Positions 36,058 through 43,960 of a stretch of DNA of 64,000 bases are shown here, one piece after another. The notes beneath the pieces were generated by a model, which was not told where the DNA came from, did not search any database, and saw only the letters and a program-made list of their open reading frames with translations. The DNA is from an uncultured Rhodospirillales bacterium (GTDB lineage Bacteria > Pseudomonadota > Alphaproteobacteria > ATCC43930 > CGMCC-115725): contig CAIJOA010000011.1 of assembly GCA_903822185.1 (NCBI GenBank), forward strand, positions 186,001-250,000, in the 5' to 3' direction. The position numbers and the translations under genes were made by a program. Every line of letters starts with the position of its first letter. The stretch's first letter is position 1.

Positions 36058-36789
36058 TTAGCGTGCCGTCGGAAGCACGAACAACCCGTCTGGCAGCGTC
36101 TCGAAAAAGTCGATTACCTCGTCACTTTTGACGACATCGGCATATTTCGCGTTCATGTCGCAGAGATTGATCGCATGGCTCGCCTGCGAACGGTCGAAGC
36201 AGCCTTCCTCCGCGATGCTGACGCGAAGATTGTTGCTGAAAGCATCCAGCACGGTCGCGCGAACGCAGCCGCTGGTCGTCGTACCGGTGACGATCACGCT
36301 GTCGCAGCCGAGCAGCATGAGATAGCTCAACATGTTGGTGCCGAAAAAGCCGCTGGGTTTCTGTTTGTGGATGACGATGTCCTGCGGCGCCGGAGCGATC
36401 TCGTCCATGATGTCATTGCCGTCGCGGTTGCTCGTCACCTTGGGTTTTTCGGTGCTGCGCGAATTCTTCCACGACCAGCTGCCCGAATCCCAATTGTCCT
36501 GGCGGCGGACACCGGTCGTATAAATCACCGGCAAGCCTTTTTCATGCGCGGAGTCGATCAGCTTGCGCAGGTAGGGCAGCGAAACCCAGGCATCCTCGCC
36601 GCAAGAATTCCGCCATGTCTTGATCGATTCCAAAATCGGTTCGGACCGCTCGCCGCAGAAGGCGTAATTGACGTCGATCACCAAGAGCGCCGGCTTTTTG
36701 CCGAAACCCTGACGCGCGCCATAGCCGGCATCACCGAACACCGTCTTGTCGCGCTCGGTCAGAAATTCATTCCATATCGGTTCGGACAT
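36058..36789 (-). CDS. Isochorismatase-fold amidohydrolase, paralogue of the 31362 gene
   Basis: 243-residue cysteine hydrolase with the triad D39 (LVIDVNYAF), K142 (HKQKPSGFF) and C175 (TTSGC). It shares with the 31362 protein the FCG after the Asp motif, SGFFGT, SGCVRATV, CFDRS and NAKYA, pointing to duplication and divergence. It lies 34 bp after a solute-binding protein gene in the operon ATPase > permease > binding protein > amidase, with the amber-interrupted ATPase gene 98 bp beyond. Likely cytosolic hydrolysis of an imported carbamoyl or amide compound. Confidence 0.86.
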   Translation of the reverse strand: MSEPIWNEFLTERDKTVFGDAGYGARQGFGKKPALLVIDVNYAFCGERSEPILESIKTWRNSCGEDAWVSLPYLRKLIDSAHEKGLPVIYTTGVRRQDNWDSGSWSWKNSRSTEKPKVTSNRDGNDIMDEIAPAPQDIVIHKQKPSGFFGTNMLSYLMLLGCDSVIVTGTTTSGCVRATVLDAFSNNLRVSIAEEGCFDRSQASHAINLCDMNAKYADVVKSDEVIDFFETLPDGLFVLPTAR

Positions 36790-36823
36790 CTGCGTTGCTC
36801 CTCTTTCTAAATGGGTTTTTCAA

Positions 36824-37816
36824 TTAGTTGCTGGCGAGAACGGCTTTGACGAACTGCATATCGATGATCGCGTCATACGCTACGTCCGCCTTCAAGATAT
36901 CGGCAGCGCGCACGACGCTTTGCGCCGTCGCCCAGGATTGCTCGGACACCATCCCGTCATGGCTCCACATATCATCGGCAAAACACCGGTCCAGCGTCGC
37001 CTTCAGATCGTCGGGCGCCATGGTGGGAAATTCTTTCTGAGCGACCTGCACCGCTTCTTCGGGATGGGCGTGGGTCAGGCGCAAGGCCTTGATCACGGCG
37101 CGAACGAAACCTTTGACGGTTTCCGGGTCCTTCTGGATCGAGGCAAGCTGGATATTCAGCGTCGAATAAGCATAAGGGCCCATCTCCTTCGGCACGTTAT
37201 AGAAGGGCTCTTCCCAAATCTTTTGCCGCACGCCTTGGGTCAGAAACGGTTCGCTGGTAATGCCACCCTGCGCTTGGCCCTGTTTCACCGCAGCGAGGAT
37301 GCCGGGCGTCGTCGTCTCGATCAGCGTCATATCCTTTTTGACGTCGAGCCCCCACTTGCCCATCAAATAACGGATGATCGAATTGGGTGTGCCGCCGAAC
37401 TGACTGGTGGTGAATGTCTTACCTTTGAAATAGGCCACGTAATCTTTGTCGGTCGGTCCTTTGCCGGTTGCCGCGACGAGGTAGTTGTTACCGCGATCGA
37501 CGATGTTGACGACCGACCTTAACTCAGCGCCTTTCAGCTTCGCGAAAGCGTCATGCTCGGGGCCACCGATAAAGGCGAAAGCCTGGCCGGTCAGGACCGC
37601 GTTGGTGTGGGCGCTGCCGCCTTCGACAGTCAGCACTTTGACCTTCAGACCCTCCGCTTCGAAGTAGCCTTTGTCGATTGCGATATAGAGCGGGAGATAG
37701 GCCGTGTTATGCACCGGTTCGGCGACAATGAGTTCTTTCATCTCCGCCGCCTGCGCCGCTGACGACACAGCGGCAAGTGCAAACGCGGCGGTCAATAATC
37801 TGAACGCAAAACGCAC
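36824..37816 (-). CDS. ABC transporter solute-binding protein (SsuA/TauA/NMT1 family)
   Basis: 330 residues from a GTG start at 37816 behind GGAGAA; this start gives a clean signal peptide (VRFAFRLLTAAFALAAVSSA then AQAAEMKE), whereas longer in-frame starts do not. The mature protein shows IAIDKGYFEAEGLKVKVLTV and VYFAYFKGKTFTTSQFGG-type blocks of the family, typical for ligands such as sulfonates, nitrate and pyrimidine precursors. It belongs to the complete importer encoded with the permease at 37852 and the ATPase at 38715, followed by an amidase gene, so the ligand is probably that amidase's substrate or precursor. Confidence 0.87.
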   Translation of the reverse strand: MRFAFRLLTAAFALAAVSSAAQAAEMKELIVAEPVHNTAYLPLYIAIDKGYFEAEGLKVKVLTVEGGSAHTNAVLTGQAFAFIGGPEHDAFAKLKGAELRSVVNIVDRGNNYLVAATGKGPTDKDYVAYFKGKTFTTSQFGGTPNSIIRYLMGKWGLDVKKDMTLIETTTPGILAAVKQGQAQGGITSEPFLTQGVRQKIWEEPFYNVPKEMGPYAYSTLNIQLASIQKDPETVKGFVRAVIKALRLTHAHPEEAVQVAQKEFPTMAPDDLKATLDRCFADDMWSHDGMVSEQSWATAQSVVRAADILKADVAYDAIIDMQFVKAVLASN

Positions 37817-37851
37817 GGGGCCATTCTCCGGTAATTGAAAAGGAAACACGA

Positions 37852-38718
37852 TCAACGAACGACGCCTTTGCGCAGCCATTTTTCCAGCCAGGCAACGGCG
37901 ACATACATCAGCATCGCAAAGAACGAGAGCACGAGAACCGCGACCCAGACGAGGGCGATGTCGTAGGTCTGACCTGCATAAAGAATCTCGCGGCCGAGAC
38001 CGTGCTGCGACGAAATGAATTCGCCGACGATCGCACCGGTCAATGCCAAGCCGATATTCACGCGCAGGACCGACAGCGTCCAAGGCAGGACGGCGGGAAT
38101 GACCAGCTTGCGGAAGAGCTGCATCCGGCTCGCACCCAGCGAATAAAACAGCTTCTCGCTATCGGGATCGACCGCCTGGACACCGGCATAGGTCGTGAGC
38201 GTGGACACCACCAAAGTAAGCGCTACCGCCATCGCCACTTTCGAGGTGAGGCCGATGCCGAAGACGAGAATGACCAGCGGCGCGAGGGCCAACTTCGGAA
38301 TGGATTCGAAACACACGACGAAAGGCTGCGCCACCGCCGCGTAATTACGCGACCACCAAAACGACAGCCCCAAGGCGGAACCGGCAAAGGTGCCGATAAC
38401 GAAGCCGAGTACCGTCGCGCGCAGGGTGAAGAAGATGTCGGTGAAGGCATCGCCTTGGGTGAAGAAGATCTTTCCGGTCTGCCATATCTTGCTGGGCTGC
38501 GACCAGAAGAACGGATCGATCCAGGTAAGCAGCGCCGCGATTTCCCAACCGCCCAGCGCAGCTACAACGACCGCTATCTGCACGGCGACGATACGGCGTT
38601 GCGACCATTTCTTCGGGACCGGCAACCGGCGGAAAGCAGGCCGGGGCGCGAAGACACTCGGGAAACGGAAGCGACCGACGCGCGGGCGAGGAACAGCCGA
38701 GATATGGCTTGTCGTCAT
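37852..38718 (-). CDS. ABC transporter permease (SsuC/TauC family)
   Basis: 288-residue inner-membrane permease with six helices. The coupling region reads GVQAVDPDSEKLFYSLGASRMQLFRKLVIPAVLPWTL. The start at 38718 has a GGAG site and overlaps the ATPase stop (ATGA), so the two are translationally coupled; a longer upstream frame exists but lies inside the ATPase gene. The N-terminal 45 residues are Pro/Arg-rich and cytosolic. Part of the complete importer operon 39494-36824. Confidence 0.9.
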   Translation of the reverse strand: MTTSHISAVPRPRVGRFRFPSVFAPRPAFRRLPVPKKWSQRRIVAVQIAVVVAALGGWEIAALLTWIDPFFWSQPSKIWQTGKIFFTQGDAFTDIFFTLRATVLGFVIGTFAGSALGLSFWWSRNYAAVAQPFVVCFESIPKLALAPLVILVFGIGLTSKVAMAVALTLVVSTLTTYAGVQAVDPDSEKLFYSLGASRMQLFRKLVIPAVLPWTLSVLRVNIGLALTGAIVGEFISSQHGLGREILYAGQTYDIALVWVAVLVLSFFAMLMYVAVAWLEKWLRKGVVR

Positions 38719-39494
38719 GCAGCCATCTCCGGCGTGACATGGCCCAGATGCGCGAGACATCTTTCCTTCAAACTGATGAAATCGGCACTGTTGGCGACGG
38801 AACGCGCGCGTGGGCGCGGCAGCGTTACGGTCAAGCGATCAACGACACGCCCCGGCCGCGGGCTCATCACCAATATTTCATCGGAGAGAAAAACCGCTTC
38901 CTCGACATCGTGCGTCACGAACACGACCGTCTTGCGGAAGTCGGCCCAGATCTGCAGCAACCATTCCTGCATCGCCGATCGTGTTTGCGCATCGAGCGCC
39001 CCGAACGGCTCGTCGAGCAGAACGATGTCGGTATCGAGCAACAAGGTGCGCAGCAGCGCCGCGCGCTGCCGCATCCCGCCGGACAACTCGCGCGGATAGC
39101 GATCCTCGAATCCGCCCAACCCATAGCGTTGCAAATAGGGAAGCGCCGTCGCCCGTGCGCGCTGGCGCGACACACCTTTGATCTCCATCCCCAGCACGAC
39201 ATTGTCGAGAACGGTGCGCCAGGGCAGTAGCAGGTCCTTTTGCAGCATGTAGCCGACGCGGCCGATGGTGCCCGTCGCGTCTTCGCCGTCGATCAGGACG
39301 GCGCCGCCCGTCGGGGGCTGCAATCCGGCAATGATATTGAAGAGCGTGCTCTTGCCGCAGCCGGAAGGCCCGATGACGCTGACGAAGCTACCCTCGGACA
39401 GTCCAAAGGACACCGGCGTCAAAGCGGCAACGTCGGCGCCCGACGTCGAAAACTGCATCGCGAGAGATCGTACCTCGAGTTTCGCGCTGGGCAT
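38715..39494 (-). CDS. ABC transporter ATP-binding protein (SsuB/TauB family)
   Basis: 259-residue ATPase with all motifs intact: Walker A GPSGCGKST (about 42-50), Q-loop YMLQKDLLLPWRT, signature LSGGMRQR, Walker B IVLLDEPFGALD and switch [11 protein letters not shown]. First gene of the operon ATPase > permease > binding protein > amidase. A sigma-54-type promoter lies about 60 bases upstream. It could also energise the other permease of the cluster, whose own ATPase gene carries an amber codon (inference). Confidence 0.93.
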   Translation of the reverse strand: MPSAKLEVRSLAMQFSTSGADVAALTPVSFGLSEGSFVSVIGPSGCGKSTLFNIIAGLQPPTGGAVLIDGEDATGTIGRVGYMLQKDLLLPWRTVLDNVVLGMEIKGVSRQRARATALPYLQRYGLGGFEDRYPRELSGGMRQRAALLRTLLLDTDIVLLDEPFGALDAQTRSAMQEWLLQIWADFRKTVVFVTHDVEEAVFLSDEILVMSPRPGRVVDRLTVTLPRPRARSVANSADFISLKERCLAHLGHVTPEMAA

Positions 39495-39555
39495 GCCGGC
39501 GACTCCAATCCGATCGGTACTGGCGCTTTCGAAACGCGCCGCCTCCTGGAATTAG

Positions 39556-39571
39556 AGCAAACCACATGCCA
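39556..39571 (-). promoter_or_regulatory. Sigma-54 promoter of the second ABC-amidase operon
   Basis: On the minus strand TGGCATG-TGGT-TTGCT matches 11 of 12 fixed RpoN consensus positions with correct spacing; predicted start near 39546, 50 bases before the ATPase start. Confidence 0.7.
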
Positions 39572-39717
39572 GCCCGCCTAGGACGCACCGCCGCCCCCGA
39601 AAACGGGCGAGATCACGCTTGTGGGGGAAGTAGCCACTCAAGTGACTGCCCGCGCCTCAAGGTGCCTTGCTCATTTGGGGTGCCGCCCGCATCTTTTGTG
39701 TGCAGCGCAACATAAGC

Positions 39718-39741
39718 GAAAAACAACCCGATGTTATCGGG
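39718..39741 (-). terminator. Terminator at the end of the RumA-type methyltransferase gene
   Basis: On the minus strand CCCGAT-AAC-ATCGGG, then TTGTTTTTC. The stop codon TAA lies in the hairpin loop. Confidence 0.75.
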
Positions 39742-41014
39742 CTTTACCGGGCGGCTTGGTGAACAACGCCACGAGTTCGACGTGATGCGACCACGTGAAT
39801 TGGTCGATCACCTTCACGCTGTCGAGCCGATAGCGGCCATCGACGAGAATACGCGCATCGCGGGCGAAGGTCGCCGGATTGCAGGAAACCGCGATCAGCC
39901 GCGGCGTTTTGCTGGAAGCCAGCGCTTTGACCTGTTCCTGCGCGCCGGCACGCGGAGGATCGAACACGATGACGTCGTAGCGATTGGCCTCGTTGCGGCG
40001 TAGCGGGTCCTTGAAAAGATCGCGGCTGAACGCACGCAGTGGCTTCGCGCCCTTGGATTTTTCGAGGGCGCGAATGGCGGGGCCGACATTTTCATAGGCA
40101 TCGACGGCGCCACGTTCGAGCATCGGGCCGCTGAACGTGCCGCAACCGGAGAAAAGATCGGCGAATTTGCCGGATCGCGGCATCAGTTCCATCACCGCCG
40201 CGACCAGCGCATCTTCGCCGGCCTTGGTCGGTTGCAGGAACGAGAGCGGCGGCAACGCGACATCGAGCACGCCGAATTTCGCGCGCAGCGGATGACGCTG
40301 AACGATCACCTCGACATGATCCCGATCGCTCGCCCGCCAACCGATGCGATCGACCTCAGCGGCCTCCGCCAGTTGTGTGATCGCATCGCGAACCTGAGGA
40401 TCGGGCTTTCCGGTCTTGCCGATAGGACCGGTGATCACGATCTCGAACTGGCCGCCGACGGTCTGAATAAAAATGCCTGCAGAAACACCATCCTGCAGCA
40501 CGGGCGCCAACAGTGTGACGAGCTTTGCCCGCAACGCCATAATCGCCGGGTCGGCAATAAGACATACGCTGATATCGGTCAGCCGGTCCGAGCGGCGGCG
40601 GAAGTGACCCAGCGTGACGTGATTGTTTTTCTTGAACGCCGCAAATGTCGCGCGGCGGCGATTGCCCCCCGGCAGGAAAACCGGCTCACGCCAGACGCGC
40701 GGACTAAGGCTGCGTTTGCGCAGGGCATCACGGACGATCTCGACCTTCCAGTTTCGATAGAAGCCGTCCTCGGCATGCTGCAGCGTGCAGCCGCCGCAGA
40801 CCTCATAATTGACGCAGGGCGCCTTGACCCGATGGGGCGAGGCCTGGACCACCTCGATCAGATCGCCGCGCAGGATGCCGTCTTCGCCGCGGTGAAGATC
40901 CGCCCGGACATTATCCCCCGGCAAAGCGCGATCGACATAAATGCGCTCGCGCTGCGCCTTATGGATACCGTCGCCCTTAGGGCCGAGTTCATCGATACGG
41001 AGCGTGCCGGTCAT
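39734..41014 (-). CDS. RumA/RlmD-type 23S rRNA (uracil-5-)-methyltransferase
   Basis: 426-residue class I SAM enzyme that makes 5-methyluridine in RNA. It has an N-terminal TRAM-like domain (IDELGPKGDGIHKAQRERIYVDRALPGD), an iron-sulfur cysteine cluster (CVNYEVCGGC plus a later cysteine in SVCLIAD), the SAM site LFSGCGTFSGP, and the catalytic block SCNPATFARD preceded by DPPRAG. The start is placed at 41014 (MTGTLRIDELG), since the 21 residues upstream do not fit the family; no strong ribosome-binding site helps. Whether it modifies U747, U1939 or both cannot be told. Confidence 0.9.
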   Translation of the reverse strand: MTGTLRIDELGPKGDGIHKAQRERIYVDRALPGDNVRADLHRGEDGILRGDLIEVVQASPHRVKAPCVNYEVCGGCTLQHAEDGFYRNWKVEIVRDALRKRSLSPRVWREPVFLPGGNRRRATFAAFKKNNHVTLGHFRRRSDRLTDISVCLIADPAIMALRAKLVTLLAPVLQDGVSAGIFIQTVGGQFEIVITGPIGKTGKPDPQVRDAITQLAEAAEVDRIGWRASDRDHVEVIVQRHPLRAKFGVLDVALPPLSFLQPTKAGEDALVAAVMELMPRSGKFADLFSGCGTFSGPMLERGAVDAYENVGPAIRALEKSKGAKPLRAFSRDLFKDPLRRNEANRYDVIVFDPPRAGAQEQVKALASSKTPRLIAVSCNPATFARDARILVDGRYRLDSVKVIDQFTWSHHVELVALFTKPPGKAR

Positions 41015-41154
41015 TTTTGAAAGGATGGTGAGGGGGATGTCGGCCCTGGAACTAGCGAGTGTGGCCGCGAACTTCAAGGAAAGCCCTGACGGTCGAGCGG
41101 CATTTACCTTCCGCTAACCATGTTTCGGTACTCCTTTTGCCAAAGGAGTCCGCC

Positions 41155-41922
41155 GTGACCGAAGCTGCTTTCCGCCCCATCGACGATGTCGGCCTGCGCC
41201 TGCCGAAAGGCATGCCCGAGGATATCGCCGAACCGTTCCTCGAATATGTGGTCGGTAAGGCCGGAACGCTGCGCGGCAGCGCCGCCCCGATGGCGGAACC
41301 GATGGCGAAGGAATCGCCGCTCGCACGGCTCCGCTTCGTCCTCGATATCGCCAAGCAGCATGTCCTGCCCGGCACCGACGCCATCGTCCAAGAATTCGCC
41401 AACGCCCCGGCCAAGATCGAATGCCGCGCCGGCTGTAGCTTCTGTTGCCACCAGAATGTCGATGTCACCATTCCCGAGGCGATCCTGATCGCGCTGCGCC
41501 TTGCCGATCCTGAAGACCCGCGCCGCAGCGCCGTACTGTCGGCTGCCGAAGCTTTTGCCGGTGTCGAAGACGATGCACGAATCGCGCTGGGCCGTCCCTG
41601 CCCGCTGCTGATCGACAAACGCTGTTCGGTTTATGAAGACCGCCCGATCGCTTGCCGATCGCTGACCTCACCCGACGCCGAACGTTGCGACGACGCCATG
41701 CGTAGCCTCGAAGCCGGCGAAGGCGTCTTACCGATCGAGGTTTATCTGGTGCTGCAATTCCTCTGCAACGGCGAGCAATCGGCAATGCGCGGCATCTGCC
41801 GCGATGTCGGTTTGCAGGACGATATCGTTGAATTAACTCAGACCGTCGCCGCAATTTTGCGCGATGAAACTTTGGTTGAGCGTTGGGCCAAAGGCGAGCG
41901 CGTCTTCACGCCGCGCGACTAA
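41155..41922 (+). CDS. YkgJ family Cys-cluster protein
   Basis: 255-residue protein with the CxxxCxxCC metal-binding cluster at C90, C94, C97 and C98 (ECRAGCSFCC) and a second Cys set in CPLLIDKRCSVYEDRPIACRS, the hallmark of the YkgJ/UPF0153 family thought to bind zinc or Fe-S. Function unknown. The GTG at 41155 is selected because AAAGGAG lies 6 bases upstream. It is divergent from the methyltransferase gene and converges with the RlpA-like gene (6 bp between stops). Confidence 0.82.
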   Translation: MTEAAFRPIDDVGLRLPKGMPEDIAEPFLEYVVGKAGTLRGSAAPMAEPMAKESPLARLRFVLDIAKQHVLPGTDAIVQEFANAPAKIECRAGCSFCCHQNVDVTIPEAILIALRLADPEDPRRSAVLSAAEAFAGVEDDARIALGRPCPLLIDKRCSVYEDRPIACRSLTSPDAERCDDAMRSLEAGEGVLPIEVYLVLQFLCNGEQSAMRGICRDVGLQDDIVELTQTVAAILRDETLVERWAKGERVFTPRD

Positions 41923-41928
41923 AATTTT

Positions 41929-42417
41929 CTAAGACAGATTTTCGACATGGACGGGCACCAGCCCGTCCTTTTGCATGCCCAGTTTCTTTGCTGCGGCAGC
42001 AGATAGATCAATCATGCGGCCTTCGACATAAGGCCCGCGATCGTTGATCGTCACATCGACGAATTGACCATTCAACAGATTGGTGACGCGCACCCGCGTA
42101 TTGAGCGGCAAGGTGCGATGCGCGGCCGTCAGCTTGCGGGCATCGAACTTCTTGCCGCTGGCGGTCGTACGGCCCTGCCAGGCTTTGCCGTACCAGGACG
42201 CTATTCCGTTCTCGCCTTCGAGCTGGACGGCCGGCGGCGTCTCGATCGCCGGCAAAGGCACGACTACCGATGCCGCTGACAGACGCAAACTGGTCAGATT
42301 AAGGACGTGCTGGGTCAGAGCGCGTTGAGATTGTTGAGAAATTGCGCCGCCGAGAACGAGGACTTCGGCTGCGACGATGCCGTAAAAACAAAATGCGACG
42401 GCATTCGGTCGATTCAT
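41929..42417 (-). CDS. RlpA-like septal ring lytic transglycosylase/lipoprotein family protein
   Basis: 162-residue exported protein: an N-terminal hydrophobic segment (about 8-27) acts as signal or anchor, then a double-psi beta-barrel domain at about 70-160 (GIASWYGKAWQGRTTASGKKFD, NTRVRVTNLLNG, VTINDRGPYVEGRMIDLS). RlpA cleaves naked glycan strands at the septum; the domain's catalytic Asp and His positions appear kept (NDRGPY, TAAHRTLP). No lipobox cysteine and no SPOR domain, so this is the short form found in alphaproteobacteria. GGGAGAG supports the start at 42417. Confidence 0.85.
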   Translation of the reverse strand: MNRPNAVAFCFYGIVAAEVLVLGGAISQQSQRALTQHVLNLTSLRLSAASVVVPLPAIETPPAVQLEGENGIASWYGKAWQGRTTASGKKFDARKLTAAHRTLPLNTRVRVTNLLNGQFVDVTINDRGPYVEGRMIDLSAAAAKKLGMQKDGLVPVHVENLS

Positions 42418-42526
42418 TGCGTTCTCTCCCGCGCAGTCCAACTCGGGAGGCAAAACACGGTAGAAACGCAATCGTTCCGGCGCGGATACGCCGGACGCCC
42501 TTATGGGACGCCCGGCGCGTGTGCGT

Positions 42527-43384
42527 TTAGGCTTTCAGATGATCTTTGAAGAATGCCTTGGCGCGATCCCAACCGAGCTTCGCGGCATCGGCGTTGTATC
42601 GTTCATTGCCGGTATCGTCGAAGAAGCCATGATTGACGTTGGGGTAAACATAGATCGTGTTATTGACCTTCGCCGCTTTCAACGCGTCTTCGTAAGCGGG
42701 ACGTGAGGCATTCACGCGCTCATCCAATCCCGCATAGTTCAAAAGCATAGCAGCTTTAATCTTCGGCACCTGATCGAGCGGCGGTGCGGGTCCATAGAAT
42801 GCCACTGCGGCCACAAGATCCGGTGACGCCTCGGCGACGCGATTGACCATGCCGCCGCCCCAGCAGAATCCAATGACGCCGATCTTGCCGACATCGGGAC
42901 GCGCCTTGAGATACCCGATCGCCGGTACCAATTCGCCGACGGCCTGATCGGGTGTGATCTTAGCGAAGTCGGCCATCGCCTTATCTTCGTCCTTCGGCGT
43001 ACCGCCAAGCACCGACATGCAATCGACGCCCAGCGCGACATAGCCTTCGAGCGCGACGCGGCGCGTCACGTCTTCGATATGCGGGTTGAGGCCACGATTT
43101 TGATGGATCACGACGACCGCCGGCAATTTCGCATCGCCCTTGGGCCGCGCGAGATAGGCTTTCACCTCGCCGGCCGATCCCGGCATGGTCACACGGCTTG
43201 TCGTCAAGCGTGCGTCGTCGGCCTTGATGGTTTCAGCCATCGCGTAATTGGAGCGCAGGCTTGCCATCAACGTCATCGCGACGGCGCTGGACCCGACCAG
43301 CTTGGTCAGACGTTCGAGAAACAGCCGCCGGTCGAAATGACGATGGGTAAAATCGTCGTAGAGCTCGATGATCTTCTGGTCCAT
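42527..43384 (-). CDS. Dienelactone hydrolase family protein, probably exported
   Basis: 285-residue alpha/beta hydrolase. The nucleophile is a cysteine in GFCWGGG, with catalytic acid and His in the usual places (DERVNA, NHGFFD), as in dienelactone hydrolase. The N-terminus reads HFDRRLFLERLTKLVGSSAVAMTLMASL, a twin-arginine-like signal, so Tat export is likely. AAGGAGG sets the start at 43384. Family members with this long N-terminus are common in proteobacteria and their substrate is usually unknown. Confidence 0.86.
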   Translation of the reverse strand: MDQKIIELYDDFTHRHFDRRLFLERLTKLVGSSAVAMTLMASLRSNYAMAETIKADDARLTTSRVTMPGSAGEVKAYLARPKGDAKLPAVVVIHQNRGLNPHIEDVTRRVALEGYVALGVDCMSVLGGTPKDEDKAMADFAKITPDQAVGELVPAIGYLKARPDVGKIGVIGFCWGGGMVNRVAEASPDLVAAVAFYGPAPPLDQVPKIKAAMLLNYAGLDERVNASRPAYEDALKAAKVNNTIYVYPNVNHGFFDDTGNERYNADAAKLGWDRAKAFFKDHLKA

Positions 43385-43456
43385 GAGTTCCTCCTTGGAG
43401 CGACGAGCATGCACAGCGGCAGCGGCGACGCGAATAAAAGCTTTGTGATTTGACCT

Positions 43457-43861
43457 TTAGGCTGGAAGTTCGGGCGGAACGGGCCGCGGTTTGCGGTCGG
43501 CGCCCAGCGCGACGAAGGTAAAGGTGCCTTCGGTGACCTTCACCTGTTCGCCCGTCATCATGTTGCGCCGGACCCAGGTTTCGATCTGCACCGTGATCGA
43601 GGTGCGGCCGACCTTGGTGATTTCGGCATAGCAGCTCACTTCGTCACCGATGAAGACCGGCAGGTGAAATGTCATCCCTGTCACCGCCACGGTGGCCGTA
43701 CGTCCCTGGGCACGGCGGTGCGCGACCACGCCGCCGGCCAGATCCATCTGCGCCAGGACCCAGCCGCCGAAGATATCGCCGGCGGGATTGGCGTCGGCCG
43801 GCATCGCGATCGTCCGCAGGGCCGGATCGCGCTTATGAAGCGGGACAGAATTTTCGCTCAT
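43457..43861 (-). CDS. YciA-type acyl-CoA thioesterase (hotdog fold)
   Basis: 134-residue hotdog-fold hydrolase of acyl-CoA. Features: RTIAMPADANPAGDIFGGWVLAQMDLAGG with the catalytic Asp region, then HLPVFIGDEVSCYAEI and the C-terminal EGTFTFVALGADRKPRP. The start at 43861 is preceded by GAGGAGAA. It lies 72 bp downstream of nothing else on its strand and is divergent from parE (99 bp apart). Confidence 0.91.
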   Translation of the reverse strand: MSENSVPLHKRDPALRTIAMPADANPAGDIFGGWVLAQMDLAGGVVAHRRAQGRTATVAVTGMTFHLPVFIGDEVSCYAEITKVGRTSITVQIETWVRRNMMTGEQVKVTEGTFTFVALGADRKPRPVPPELPA

Positions 43862-43960
43862 CGGGTTCTCCTCACATGACCAGATATGGGGGTTGCCCAT
43901 TATAGGCCTTACCGCATCTAGCTTGTCGTCTTTCTATCGGCTTCCTATAGTCGCCGCATC

